A DNA stretch of 64,000 nucleotides from Candidatus Schekmanbacteria bacterium (GTDB lineage Bacteria; Schekmanbacteria; GWA2-38-11; J061): contig JACRJM010000001.1 in the NCBI GenBank assembly GCA_016219965.1, forward strand, positions 114,490 through 178,489, given 5' to 3'. Shown one piece after another: positions 26,367 to 35,870 of this stretch. Numbering within the stretch: the first letter of the stretch is position 1; every line of letters starts with the position of its first letter. The position numbers were made by a program, and so were the translations under genes. Below the pieces are notes generated by a model. It was given only the letters and a program-made list of their open reading frames with translations. It was not told the DNA's origin and did not search any database.

Positions 26367-26421
26367 TTGGCAGTTCCGCTCAGGCTTCAAACTTCAGGCG
26401 TCTGACGCGGAAAACTGTCAA
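26367..26421. repeat. Palindromic element of the TTGGCAG type, copy B (gspF-gspG gap)
   Basis: The arms TTGGCAGTTCCGC (26367-26379) and GCGGAAAACTGTCAA (26407-26421) pair with one mismatch and a 2-base bulge; the inside has a second pairing (TCAGGC/GTCTGA). It resembles the element at 12417-12472. Within an operon such a hairpin can stabilise the upstream mRNA or partly stop transcription, here just before the major pseudopilin. Confidence 0.5.
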
Positions 26422-26487
26422 GCCAGCTGATTATATTAATAGTAAAAAGTTTTTAATTTCAGGAAAACAAAAGAGGAGAAGGATTGT

Positions 26488-26946
26488 ATGAAAAAAATAT
26501 CTGCAATAGTGCGTGCTGGGAAAGCGGGTTTTACATTGATTGAAATAATGGTTGTCGTTGTAATAATCGGAATTCTCGCCACACTTATAGGAACAGCCGT
26601 AATCGGAAGGATCGATGAGGCAAATATTGTAAAAGCAAAGAGTGATATTTCAACACTTCAGTCAGCTCTCCAGCTCTACAAGATGGATAATGGAGATTAT
26701 CCTACAACCGAGCAGGGGCTTGAGGCGCTTGTGAGCGAGCCCAAGGGAGGAAAGGCCGCGCCTAACTGGAAAACCGGAGGCTATATCGAAGGAGGCAAAG
26801 TTCCCAACGATCCGTGGAGAGCTCCATACAATTATCTTTCTCCCGGTGTTAACAGCAATGATTATGATCTCTGGTCAAACGGCAAGGATGGACAGGCTGA
26901 CACAGAAGACGATATTCAAAACTGGAATCTAGATAAGGATCGTTGA
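26488..26946 (+). CDS. gspG: Major pseudopilin GspG
   Basis: The main subunit of the type II secretion pseudopilus. The prepilin peptidase site is KAG|FTLIE, followed by a hydrophobic helix (IMVVVVIIGILATLIGTAV) with the conserved Glu at +5. The C-terminal part has the GspG signature NGDYPTTEQGLEALV and the calcium-site segment NDPWRAPYNY to SNGKDGQADTEDD. The 152-residue length is normal. AGGAGAAGG precedes the ATG. Confidence 0.95.
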   Translation: MKKISAIVRAGKAGFTLIEIMVVVVIIGILATLIGTAVIGRIDEANIVKAKSDISTLQSALQLYKMDNGDYPTTEQGLEALVSEPKGGKAAPNWKTGGYIEGGKVPNDPWRAPYNYLSPGVNSNDYDLWSNGKDGQADTEDDIQNWNLDKDR

Positions 26947-27443
26947 TGCAAAGACCCATCAAAGGGTTTACTCTCATAGAGATTTCTGTAGTGCTCCTGA
27001 TTATCGGTTTGATAGGGCTTCTGATATTCCCGAAACTTGGAGACAGGCTTTGGGATACAGAATATAAGATATCTCTGAGGAGGCTTGCCGGAAGTGTAAA
27101 GGAAGTTTTTAACCTCGCCGCTACAAAAGGAGTGACTTACTATTTTGTCTTCGACCTTGATAAAGAGAAATACTGGGTTGCCATTCCGGACCAGCAGGGG
27201 AGACTCTCAGAGGAGGTGGAGGCCCACATGCTTGATCACAAAATGCCTGATGGAACTGACATTGTCGACATAACATTTGGCAGCCGTGTTTTCAGTGAAG
27301 GGCAAAATATTATCCTTTTTACTCCGACAGGTCTTGAGGGGAAATATTATATCCACCTTGAGAGGAAGAAAGAGAAACTGACGCTTATTCTATCTCCTCT
27401 TACAGGAGGCACGGAAATAAAAGACGGATATATAACTCCATGA
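26946..27443 (+). CDS. gspH: Minor pseudopilin GspH
   Basis: A 165-residue type IV pilin-like protein. Cleavage would be at KG|FTLIE, with a following helix VVLLIIGLIGLLIFP. The body (EYKISLRRLAGSVKEVFNLAA then a beta-rich domain) fits GspH, which caps the pseudopilus tip. ATG at 26946 overlaps the gspG stop by one base; an in-frame TTG three bases earlier is less likely. Confidence 0.82.
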   Translation: MQRPIKGFTLIEISVVLLIIGLIGLLIFPKLGDRLWDTEYKISLRRLAGSVKEVFNLAATKGVTYYFVFDLDKEKYWVAIPDQQGRLSEEVEAHMLDHKMPDGTDIVDITFGSRVFSEGQNIILFTPTGLEGKYYIHLERKKEKLTLILSPLTGGTEIKDGYITP

Positions 27444-27856
27444 CAGGACCAAATAAAAACAGAACAGGCTTTACATTCCTCGAAATAATGGTGGCAGTTG
27501 CTATCCTTTCAATCTCTCTTATTGCTGCCCTGCGTGCACAATCGCAGAGTATCAGGACTGCAGCAGAGTGTGTTGAGAAGATAAAGCTTGTAAATATGGC
27601 AAAGGAAAAAATTGGTGAAATAGAAGCGCAGGGTTTTCCTAATACCGGAGAAAGTGAAGGAGAATTTGAAGATTATCCCGGATATTACTGGAAGGTCACT
27701 GTAAAGCCTGTTTCAAGCGACATCCTCGGACTTGATAAGAGCACAGCATCTGTTTCGCTTGGCGATTACCTGCGCGATGTTAAGGTCACTATATACAACG
27801 AAAGAAAAGACAGGGAACTTTTTTCAATTGAAACATTTGTTGCAGCTCAGGAATGA
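27440..27856 (+). CDS. gspI: Minor pseudopilin GspI
   Basis: A 138-residue minor pseudopilin. The peptidase site is RTG|FTFLE and the helix is IMVAVAILSISLIAAL. The remaining domain is small and ends with VTIYNERKDRELFSIETFV, as in GspI. It overlaps gspH and gspJ by 4 bases at each end, so H-I-J are coupled. GspI starts the tip complex by binding GspJ and GspK. Confidence 0.85.
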   Translation: MTGPNKNRTGFTFLEIMVAVAILSISLIAALRAQSQSIRTAAECVEKIKLVNMAKEKIGEIEAQGFPNTGESEGEFEDYPGYYWKVTVKPVSSDILGLDKSTASVSLGDYLRDVKVTIYNERKDRELFSIETFVAAQE

Positions 27857-28524
27857 AGATAAATAAATCAGGATTCACTCTGCTTGAACTCATTGTAGCC
27901 ATTACTATCCTTGCAATAATAACTTCATTCATCTACGGAGTTTATACAGGAAGCGTAAAAACTATAGATGAGACAAGAGAGAAAATCGATATCTACGAGA
28001 ATGGAAGGATGGTCCTTGAGAGGATGTCAAATGAGCTTCGCAGCACCGCGGTTCCCATAGACAAAGGTGTAGCTCCTGATGTAACTTTCTTTTCCGGCAT
28101 GAACGACGAGATCGGGTCGGTTCATGCTGACGAGGTTCAGTTTATAACAAGATCTAACGCTGCAAATTACAGGCAGAATGGAAGACCTGTCCTGATGGGA
28201 GTATATTATTTCCTCAAAACAGAAGAAGATGAAGAGGGGGAGACGAAAAAGAAGGATACTTACACTCTTATGAGGAGCGAGGAGCCCATATTTAGCAGGG
28301 ATTTTATGGAGGATGTAAAAGAAGAGGAATTCATAGATGGCTGCAGCGGGCTTGACTTTGAGTATTACGGGGAATCAGGATGGGTTGATGAATGGGATGA
28401 TCAGGATGGCGGTGACCAGGAAGGCAAGGTTCCCGGCGCAGTTAAGATTACGCTTTCAATGAAACCAAAAAATGGGAAGGAAATAACACTTACAACAATA
28501 GTTACCATTCCATGCGGAAAATAA
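27853..28524 (+). CDS. gspJ: Minor pseudopilin GspJ
   Basis: A 223-residue minor pseudopilin. The N-terminus KSG|FTLLELIVAITILAIITSFIYG is a clear class III signal; GRMVLERMSNELRS is the typical first part of the GspJ globular domain. Residues about 120-140 and 165-190 are very acidic, probably calcium or solvent loops. The last 13 bases overlap gspK. Confidence 0.85.
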   Translation: MKINKSGFTLLELIVAITILAIITSFIYGVYTGSVKTIDETREKIDIYENGRMVLERMSNELRSTAVPIDKGVAPDVTFFSGMNDEIGSVHADEVQFITRSNAANYRQNGRPVLMGVYYFLKTEEDEEGETKKKDTYTLMRSEEPIFSRDFMEDVKEEEFIDGCSGLDFEYYGESGWVDEWDDQDGGDQEGKVPGAVKITLSMKPKNGKEITLTTIVTIPCGK

Positions 28525-29666
28525 AAAAAGATAAAAACAAAAAAGGGACCGAAGGCTTTGCCCTGGCCATAGTTCTTCTTGTCACCACACTTGTCGTGAT
28601 CCTTGCACTTGAGTTCAACTACGAGATGAGAACCAATGCGAGCATAGCTGCCAATTCTATGGATGATATCAAGGCATATTATGCTGCAAAAGCAGGCATC
28701 GCCGCAGGCATATTCGGATTGAGGGCAGACTTTAAAAGTGACAAGGATAAAAACAGCTTTGTAGATTATAAGGGCGAGCTTTGGGCTACACAGAACATAG
28801 CTATCCCGGTTGGAGAAGGTGTAACATCCGGAATTATTACTGATGAGGACGGCAAAATCAATCTCAACATATTTCTTGAGGATGAAGGTGAAGATGATGA
28901 AGAAGATCAATCGAAGAATAAAAATACAAAGAAACAGGGAGAGGACCGTCTGGAGCAACAGCAAAATGTCGTAAAAAGAATCCTTGATAGCCTGCCGGTT
29001 AATTCAAACAATAGCGACGATATAATACATGTTATGAAGGAATGGAGCGGTATATCAGAAGAAGACCCGGCATTGACTTCCTATTACAGCAATCTCACAG
29101 TGCCTTACGAAAGCAAAGGCAATTATTTTGATGACATGACTGAACTGCTGCTTTTAAAGGGGATTACCAAAGAGTTCTATTTCCAGATGCCTGAATCAAG
29201 TGACGTTCTGCAAGTAGCTGCTCCATCCTCATCTGGCGGGGGAGGAACAGGCAATACGGATGTAGTCACTGCCGGGAAAAGTCTTGATAAACTTTTTACT
29301 GTTTTTACACCTTACCTCGATGAAGAGGAAGCCAAGATAAATATCAATACTGCACCACGCGAGGTATTGCGCTCTCTCCATGAAGACATGGATGACAGTG
29401 CAGTTGAAGCAATCATCAGCAGACAGGCAAGTTCTGATCCCTTTAAATCCATGGATGATGTTAAGGCAGAGCCTGCACTTCAAAATGTTTATGATGACAA
29501 ACCCAATGGTCCCCGCGGAATAAGACATTTGCTGGGAATGAGAAGCTATTACTTCAGGATAAAAGCGACCGGACAAGTAAGGAATGCTTCAAAAACAATA
29601 GAAGCTGTAGTATTGCGCGATCCTGAAAAGGGCTCAATTGATATAAGGTCCTGGTCAGTGTACTGA
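28512..29666 (+). CDS. gspK: Minor pseudopilin GspK
   Basis: The large tip pseudopilin; 384 residues. The N-terminus TEG|FALAIVLLVTTLVVILALEF shows the GspK pattern, which lacks the usual Glu at +5. The NMRTNASIAAN-like stretch, saposin-like helical domain (YLDEEEAKININTAPREVLRSL, then a helix-hairpin-helix) and C-terminal FRIKATGQVRN are conserved. A strongly charged insertion (EDEGEDDEEDQ then a Lys/Gln run, about residues 123-155) and a Ser/Gly linker near 240 are unusual additions. GspL, M, N, C and D do not follow in this window. Confidence 0.87.
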   Translation: MRKIKKDKNKKGTEGFALAIVLLVTTLVVILALEFNYEMRTNASIAANSMDDIKAYYAAKAGIAAGIFGLRADFKSDKDKNSFVDYKGELWATQNIAIPVGEGVTSGIITDEDGKINLNIFLEDEGEDDEEDQSKNKNTKKQGEDRLEQQQNVVKRILDSLPVNSNNSDDIIHVMKEWSGISEEDPALTSYYSNLTVPYESKGNYFDDMTELLLLKGITKEFYFQMPESSDVLQVAAPSSSGGGGTGNTDVVTAGKSLDKLFTVFTPYLDEEEAKININTAPREVLRSLHEDMDDSAVEAIISRQASSDPFKSMDDVKAEPALQNVYDDKPNGPRGIRHLLGMRSYYFRIKATGQVRNASKTIEAVVLRDPEKGSIDIRSWSVY

Positions 29667-29709
29667 TATCAGTTTTTTATACCTGCTTTAAAACCATAAA
29701 CTATATAAA

Positions 29710-29772
29710 AAAAGCATTTTAAATATTATATCGCTTTAGGTAATTTGAATTATTTTACCGTTTTATGCTTTT
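29710..29772 (+). terminator. Weak terminator-like dyad after the gsp operon
   Basis: AAAAGCAT (29710-29717) pairs with ATGCTTTT (29765-29772), and GGTAA (29739-29743) with TTACC (29755-29759) inside, followed by a T/A-rich tract. The stem is long, AT-rich and interrupted. Confidence 0.25.
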
Positions 29773-29892
29773 ATTATATTTATTAATGACAATAGAGCCT
29801 GCTTGTGATAAATATAAAAAAATTCTATTTTAGAATCAGCGATCCAGATCATAATATCCCTATTGGTGCATACAACTTACTGAAAGGAAAGT

Positions 29893-32313
29893 ATGGAGCA
29901 CATCAGAAAATCAGGGATTTCCTATAAAACAACAACGCGAGTTTGTGCTGCAATAGCAATTCTTATATCTTCTATGGGGCTTGCGGGATGGGCAACGGAT
30001 TCGTCATTCCTTAAGAGCATTCATGCAGATTATATTCCCATAGCACCGCTTACTGCCATACTTTTTATTATATCAGGAGTCATACTTTTCACAGCGGCAG
30101 AAAACAAAAGCAGGGGCAGTGCTTCAGGTATCAGAGGGGCTCTATCAATCATTGTCGCAGTGACCGGACTAGCAGTGATTGTCCAGTTTTTTCTTGGGAT
30201 TGATTATATAGAATCTATTTTTATTTCCGAACCAGCGCTTCTTCGTGGAGCCCCTGTAGGGCGCATGTCGCCTATAACAGGAGCCTGCTTTCTTTTATCC
30301 GGTTTTGCGCTCGCTCTCCGTTCACTGCTGCCACACCTTAACAAAAAATATTGTTATGGGTTCTTTACCGTGCTTGTTACTGCAATTAACGCTATAGTCC
30401 TGCTCGGTTATGTATACGGCACGCCTCTGCTTTACGGCGGTACAATCATACCTGTGTCACTTCCGACTTCGCTTGCTTTTATATTCCTGGGGCATGGATT
30501 GATGTTTGCTGCCGGTCCTGAATGCTGGCCTCTAAGAGCATTTATTGGTACAACTGTCCAATCCCGTTTGATTCGTTTTTTCTTGCCGGTGGTAGTAATT
30601 ATCGTAGCTTTAGAAAGTATAACTGACCTGTACTTCAAAAATGAGGGAGTTAATCCCGCGCTTTTTAATGCTCTTGATCTGATAACAGGCGTGATTGTTG
30701 TAAGCGTTGTTGTTTCATATCTGGCAAAGCTATTAGGAGGAGATATCGACCGCGCTGAAGCTGAGCGTAAACAATATGAGGAAGCTTTAAGAGAGAGTGA
30801 AAAAAAGTACAGGGAGCTTTCGCAGCAGTTTAATACTATCCTTGATGTAATCCCCTATATCATTACATTGCAGTCTTCTGATTTGCGAATAATCTGGGCA
30901 AACCGTTGGTCTGCCGCAATGTCAGGGAAGGAACCTTCGGAGCTTGTCGGAAAACACTGTTATGAGATGTTACACAACTCTGCTTCACCATGTAAAGATT
31001 GTCCGGTAGATGTAATATTCAAGACAGGAGAGCCTGCATGCGAGTCGGTTGTCACTCATTTTGACAGGTCGTTTGATCTAAAGGCAGTTCCAATAAAAAA
31101 TGAAAAAGGAGAGATAGAGAGTGTGCTGGCTATAGGAGAGGATATCACCGATAATCTGAAACTAGAAGAACAGCTGCGCCATGCGCAGAAAATGGAGACA
31201 GTTGGAACGCTTACCGGCGGCATTGCACATGATTTCAACAATATTCTGACTGCCATAATAGGCTACGGACATATTCTCCTTATGAAAATGAAGGAAGATG
31301 ATCCTTTGAAGGAAAATGTTGAGCATATACTTTTTTCTTCAGAGAGGGCGGCTGAATTAATCCAGAGTCTTCTTACATTCAGCAGGAAAAAACCTATTGA
31401 TCCTAAACCTGTCGAGCTAAACGACATAGTAAAAAGGATAACAAAATTGCTTTTAAGGCTGATAGGTGAGGATATCGAACTCCGAACTCAGCTCAGTCAA
31501 GATAGGTTATCTATACTAGCAGAAGCAGGTCAGATCGAGCAGATTATGATGAACCTTGCAACGAATGCCCGCGATGCTATGAAAGGAAAAGGATTATTAA
31601 GTATCACTACCGGTATTGTGGATATAGATGATTCATATATTAAGGCTCATGGATACGGTAAAAAGGGAAAATATGCTTTTTTTTCGTTTGCTGATAACGG
31701 GAAAGGGATGGATAAAAAAACAAGGGAAAGAATATTCGAGCCTTTTTTTACCACTAAAGAAGTCGGGAAAGGAACTGGGCTCGGGATGTCCATTGTTTAT
31801 GGAATAGTGAAACAGCATAGCGGATATATAAATGTTTACAGCGAGCCCGAGAGCGGGACGACCTTTATTGCCTATCTGCCGATTATTGAAACAGATACTG
31901 TAAAGGATAATATTAAGGATAATATAATCCCGAGAGGAAAAGGTGAGGTAGTACTTCTTGCAGAGGATTATGATGAGGCAAGAAACCTTATAATGAGTGT
32001 ACTGGATGAATACAATTACATGGTTATTGATGCTGTTGACGGCGAAGATGCTGTCAATAAATTCATTGCAAATAAAGACCGGATAAATCTAGTTATGCTT
32101 GATGTCATAATGCCAAAGAAAAACGGGAAAGAAGTATATTCTGAAATAAAAAAAATAAACCCTGAAATTAAGGTTATTTTTACAAGCGGCTATACCGGTG
32201 ATATTATAAATAAAGTGGATTTAACAGGAGGTGAATCTGATTTTGTTTCTAAACCTATTTTTCCAAGTGAGCTTCTTAAGAAAGTCAGAGAGGTTCTTGA
32301 CAGAAGAGATTGA
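29893..32313 (+). CDS. Membrane hybrid histidine kinase (PAS-HisKA-HATPase-REC)
   Basis: An 806-residue sensor kinase. The first ~280 residues contain seven or eight hydrophobic segments (MASE-like membrane sensor, class not identified). A PAS domain follows (about 305-420, with cysteines [13 protein letters not shown] that could bind a metal or sense redox). The phospho-acceptor box is GGIAHDFNN, the ATPase has [10 protein letters not shown] and DNGKGM with [15 protein letters not shown], and a C-terminal receiver has the phospho-Asp in VMLDVIMP and the Lys in FVSKPI. It starts 42 bases before an HD-GYP regulator on the same strand, which is the natural output partner. The ligand is unknown. 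Confidence 0.88.
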   Translation: MEHIRKSGISYKTTTRVCAAIAILISSMGLAGWATDSSFLKSIHADYIPIAPLTAILFIISGVILFTAAENKSRGSASGIRGALSIIVAVTGLAVIVQFFLGIDYIESIFISEPALLRGAPVGRMSPITGACFLLSGFALALRSLLPHLNKKYCYGFFTVLVTAINAIVLLGYVYGTPLLYGGTIIPVSLPTSLAFIFLGHGLMFAAGPECWPLRAFIGTTVQSRLIRFFLPVVVIIVALESITDLYFKNEGVNPALFNALDLITGVIVVSVVVSYLAKLLGGDIDRAEAERKQYEEALRESEKKYRELSQQFNTILDVIPYIITLQSSDLRIIWANRWSAAMSGKEPSELVGKHCYEMLHNSASPCKDCPVDVIFKTGEPACESVVTHFDRSFDLKAVPIKNEKGEIESVLAIGEDITDNLKLEEQLRHAQKMETVGTLTGGIAHDFNNILTAIIGYGHILLMKMKEDDPLKENVEHILFSSERAAELIQSLLTFSRKKPIDPKPVELNDIVKRITKLLLRLIGEDIELRTQLSQDRLSILAEAGQIEQIMMNLATNARDAMKGKGLLSITTGIVDIDDSYIKAHGYGKKGKYAFFSFADNGKGMDKKTRERIFEPFFTTKEVGKGTGLGMSIVYGIVKQHSGYINVYSEPESGTTFIAYLPIIETDTVKDNIKDNIIPRGKGEVVLLAEDYDEARNLIMSVLDEYNYMVIDAVDGEDAVNKFIANKDRINLVMLDVIMPKKNGKEVYSEIKKINPEIKVIFTSGYTGDIINKVDLTGGESDFVSKPIFPSELLKKVREVLDRRD

Positions 32314-32354
32314 TAAAGAGCATCTAATAAATATTAATTATAAGGAGTATCCAT

Positions 32355-33413
32355 ATGGGTTCAATACTTGTCGTTGATGACGACGGTTATGTCCTTGACT
32401 CCGTTTCTACGCTTCTTGAGATGTCAGGGCTTAATGTTATCGGATGCAGGAGCGCTAATGAAGCTTTAGAGAAATTCAATACCTTTGATATCGATGTTGT
32501 GCTGAGCGACATCAACATGCCGGGAACTACCGGCATTCAGCTTCTTGAGCAAATCAACAAAATAAATCCTGAAATACCAGTGATACTGATGACTGCTTTT
32601 GCTGAAATGAATATGGCAGTTAACGCGCTTAAGAAAGGGGCTTATGATTTTATCATAAAACCCTATTTGCCGGACCATCTCAAGCACTCCATAGATAAGG
32701 CAATTAAATACCGTAAATTCATGCAGTCTGAGAGAAATTACAAGATAATGCTTGAGCAGGAGGTAGAGAAAAAGACGATGGAACTTGCCAAGGCATTGGA
32801 TGTTACCAAACACATGAGCAGGGAATTGATATATCGTCTTACGGTTGCCGCTGAATACAAGGATGCCTATACAGGGGCTCATATTTCAAGAATAGTCTTT
32901 TATTCGAAAAAGCTTGCAGAAGCCATGAAACTCTCAGATGAGTTCATTGAAAGGATAACAGTTGCAAGCGCCATGCATGATATCGGGAAAATAGGAATAC
33001 CTGACGGAATACTTTTAAAACCCGGTCCTCTAACCAAAGAGGAATTCGAAATTATCAAAACACATACGACAATAGGAGAAAAGATACTTTCAGGCTCGAC
33101 TAATCCTTTTGTTCAGATGGCAGCTTCGATTTCACTTAATCACCACGAAAGATGGGACGGGACCGGATATCCTAATGGATTGAAGGGAGAAGAAATACCT
33201 GTTGAGGGAAGGATTGTAATAATCGCAGACCAGTATGATGCATTAAGAAGCGACAGGCCCTATAAATCCAAATTCTCACATGAGAAGACTTTCAAGATAA
33301 TTACGGAAGGTGACGGCAGAACCAGTCCGCAGCATTTTGATCCTGCTGTATTAAAAATATTTATTAAGCATTCTTCTGAGTTTGATGAGATATTCAATAC
33401 TCATCAGGACTGA
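32355..33413 (+). CDS. Response regulator with HD-GYP cyclic-di-GMP phosphodiesterase domain
   Basis: A 352-residue REC-HD-GYP protein. The receiver (1 to about 120) has acidic pair VVDDD, phospho-Asp in VLSDINMP and Lys in IIKPY. After a helical linker the HD-GYP domain shows HISRIVFYSKKLA, the HD pair in AMHDIGKIGIPD, HHERWDGTGYPNGLKG and ADQYDALRSDRPYK, so the metal centre and the GYP motif are complete. It should hydrolyse c-di-GMP when phosphorylated by the upstream hybrid kinase. AAGGAG lies upstream of the ATG. It converges with the second kinase operon at a strong hairpin. Confidence 0.93.
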   Translation: MGSILVVDDDGYVLDSVSTLLEMSGLNVIGCRSANEALEKFNTFDIDVVLSDINMPGTTGIQLLEQINKINPEIPVILMTAFAEMNMAVNALKKGAYDFIIKPYLPDHLKHSIDKAIKYRKFMQSERNYKIMLEQEVEKKTMELAKALDVTKHMSRELIYRLTVAAEYKDAYTGAHISRIVFYSKKLAEAMKLSDEFIERITVASAMHDIGKIGIPDGILLKPGPLTKEEFEIIKTHTTIGEKILSGSTNPFVQMAASISLNHHERWDGTGYPNGLKGEEIPVEGRIVIIADQYDALRSDRPYKSKFSHEKTFKIITEGDGRTSPQHFDPAVLKIFIKHSSEFDEIFNTHQD

Positions 33414-33435
33414 TAATAGGATTGACAGTCCTGAT
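33403..33435. terminator. Bidirectional hairpin between convergent regulator genes
   Basis: A perfect 10-bp stem, ATCAGGACTG (33403-33412)/CAGTCCTGAT (33426-33435), with a 13-base loop and AT-rich flanks fills the entire 22-bp gap and overlaps the HD-GYP stop. It can serve both strands. Confidence 0.6.
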
Positions 33436-35859
33436 TCAATTTATGGAGTTATTTATCACCTGTCTTAAAGCTTCCCCAAGTTCCTGTGTGTTAAAAGGCT
33501 TTGAGAGAACAGCCTTAAAACCGTATTCTTTATAATTTGCCATAACAGGATCTGTTGAATAACCGCTTGCTACTATGGCTTTTACTTCTTTGTCTATTTC
33601 AGAGAGTTTTCTTATAGTTTCTTTTCCTCCCATTCCTCCGGGAATGGTAAGGTCCATTATTACAGCGTCAAAGGGTGAGCCCAATTCTGCTTCTTGCAGG
33701 TAAATCTGAATGGCTTCTGCTCCATTTCCTGCACAGCATGTATCGTATCCAAGATCTTGAAGCATGTCACTAAGACAGTTTCTTATTATCTCTTCATCAT
33801 CCATAATAAGAAGCTTACCTTTGCCTTTGGACTGGCATAGTTCCGGATGATCAGCCTGAGTTATCTCATTTGATGATGCAGGAAGATATATATGAAAGAC
33901 GGTTCCCTCTCCCATCTTTGATTCAACTTTGATGATTCCGTCATGCTTCTTTACGATTGAATAGGAAGATGCAAGTCCGAGACCGCTCCCCTGCTGCTTT
34001 GTAGTAAAGTAAGGGTCAAATATTTTCTTTAGATGTTTTTCAGATATACCTGTCCCATGATCTTGAATTGATATCTTAATGTATTTTTCGCTTCCCATAT
34101 GTCCCATGGGAAGATCTGTTTCTGAGGATGCTTCAATATTCCCTGCAAATACCTTGATTGTGCCTCCTTCAGGCATTGCTTGTACCCCATTGAGAGTAAT
34201 GTTGTTTATTACCTGGCTTATCTGTCCTATGTCAACGTCAGCAGCAGCAAGCTCTTCTTCAATGGATAGCTCGCACTTGGCGTTTGATCCCCTTATGGCA
34301 AAGCGCGTTGCGTCTCTTATAATCTCTTTAATATCTGAAATCTTCTTTACAGGAGTTCCGCCTTTGGCGAAGGTAAGCAATTGCTGGGTTAAGTCCCTTG
34401 CCCGCATTGTTGCCTTTTCTGTTTCGTTCAGCCTCTCAAAGATTTTTTCTCTTGATAAGTTCCTTTCGAGTTTTATCTTTGCGCTTGAAACGTTGCCCAT
34501 TATTGCAGTAAGCAGATTGTTGAAATCATGCGCTATGCCTCCTGCAAGAACTCCGATTGAGTCTAATTTGTTCTGCATTATCTCTTCCTCAGTCTTTTTC
34601 AGCTCGGTTACATCACGGAATACTATGATGACACCAATTATATTTCCTGCTCTGTGACGGACAGGTGCGCACCGCAGATCTACAATTCTATGCATGCCGT
34701 TTCTTGAGAGAATTTTTATATTCTTGCCAAGGTCTATCTGACCGCCGGATTCAAACACTTTTTTTGCTATACTCCACCAATTATACGCTGTTGAAGGCTG
34801 TACGATATGGAATACTTCGGAGAGGTCCTTTCCTTGTGCCTCTTGATAATCCCAGCCAGTAAGCTCTGATGCAGCGTTATTCAGCAAGATTATTTTTCCT
34901 TCAATGTCTGTTGTGATTACACCGTCTCCGATACTTCGCAGAGTTATGGCAAGGTTCTCCTTTTCGGATGCGAGTGCTTCTTCTGCTGATTTACGCTCAT
35001 TGATTTCAACCTGCATGATCTGGTTTATTGCCTGCAGCTCGGAATTACGCCCTTCTGCTTCGCTCCTGTAGTCACGAAGGCGTACAAGCATATGATTGAA
35101 GGCGCGGCTGAGATCAGAAATCTCATCATTGGTAGTTATGCTTATTTCCCGGTTTAGATTTCCTTCAGATATATCTTCAGCGACTGATGACAGGTTTCTT
35201 ATAGGAGATATTATTTTTTTAGTGAGTAATATAGTAAGCAATATGCCTACCATGGTGAACATCGATGTAAAGATAACTGTTGAGAGCAGAAATTTGCGCA
35301 GATGATTTTTGATTTTTTCCTGTGTAAGTCCGAGCTGAATATAACCTATTATTTTAGGTTGCGATAACTTCTCTCCCATTTCAAGCATTTCAACGGGATC
35401 AGTCTGAGAAACTGTGAGCACAGGCGCAAGGATATCTATGTAGCTGTTTCCGCTCTGTTCTTCTGTGAATTCCTTTATTATAATTCCATTTGCCGGAGCG
35501 AGATCCCTGTTTCTCAGTGTCAGGGGAACATTTACATTAGTGTCATTCTTTTTCTGTACAAGGCAGTTTTTTTCCCTGTTGAAGATGTTGATGTACGCAA
35601 TGTTTGGATCAGCTTCTACGCTTTTTACTATCTGCTGCAGAGACTTGCTGTCTTCTGTGTATATTCCGTATTCGCTATTCTGTACGAGCATGGAGGCAAG
35701 GGAACGGCCGTGGTTTATAAGCTCGCTATAGTTGTTCGCAGTCTCGGTGCGTACGACATAAACTGTGATACCGACAGATGTAAGTACGATCAGAGAGATT
35801 GTGAGAAGATTAAATTTCGTAAGCAGACTTACTCTTCTCTTTCTTTTTATGGTTTCCAT
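33436..35859 (-). CDS. Hybrid histidine kinase (periplasmic sensor, HAMP, PAS, HisKA, HATPase, REC)
   Basis: An 807-residue kinase with two membrane helices (about 13-32 and 192-215) enclosing a ~155-residue periplasmic sensor. HAMP follows (to about 270), then a coiled segment, PAS (about 310-420), the HisKA box GGIAHDFNN, ATPase motifs NNITLNGVQAM and FDPYFTTKQQGSGLGLASSYSI, and a receiver with phospho-Asp in VIMDLTIPG. AGAGGGA precedes the ATG. It is the third gene of an operon after a TonB-dependent receptor and a periplasmic binding protein, 11 bases after the latter. The order suggests that it senses what those two capture. Confidence 0.9.
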   Translation of the reverse strand: METIKRKRRVSLLTKFNLLTISLIVLTSVGITVYVVRTETANNYSELINHGRSLASMLVQNSEYGIYTEDSKSLQQIVKSVEADPNIAYINIFNREKNCLVQKKNDTNVNVPLTLRNRDLAPANGIIIKEFTEEQSGNSYIDILAPVLTVSQTDPVEMLEMGEKLSQPKIIGYIQLGLTQEKIKNHLRKFLLSTVIFTSMFTMVGILLTILLTKKIISPIRNLSSVAEDISEGNLNREISITTNDEISDLSRAFNHMLVRLRDYRSEAEGRNSELQAINQIMQVEINERKSAEEALASEKENLAITLRSIGDGVITTDIEGKIILLNNAASELTGWDYQEAQGKDLSEVFHIVQPSTAYNWWSIAKKVFESGGQIDLGKNIKILSRNGMHRIVDLRCAPVRHRAGNIIGVIIVFRDVTELKKTEEEIMQNKLDSIGVLAGGIAHDFNNLLTAIMGNVSSAKIKLERNLSREKIFERLNETEKATMRARDLTQQLLTFAKGGTPVKKISDIKEIIRDATRFAIRGSNAKCELSIEEELAAADVDIGQISQVINNITLNGVQAMPEGGTIKVFAGNIEASSETDLPMGHMGSEKYIKISIQDHGTGISEKHLKKIFDPYFTTKQQGSGLGLASSYSIVKKHDGIIKVESKMGEGTVFHIYLPASSNEITQADHPELCQSKGKGKLLIMDDEEIIRNCLSDMLQDLGYDTCCAGNGAEAIQIYLQEAELGSPFDAVIMDLTIPGGMGGKETIRKLSEIDKEVKAIVASGYSTDPVMANYKEYGFKAVLSKPFNTQELGEALRQVINNSIN

Positions 35860-35870
35860 ATTTTTTCCCT

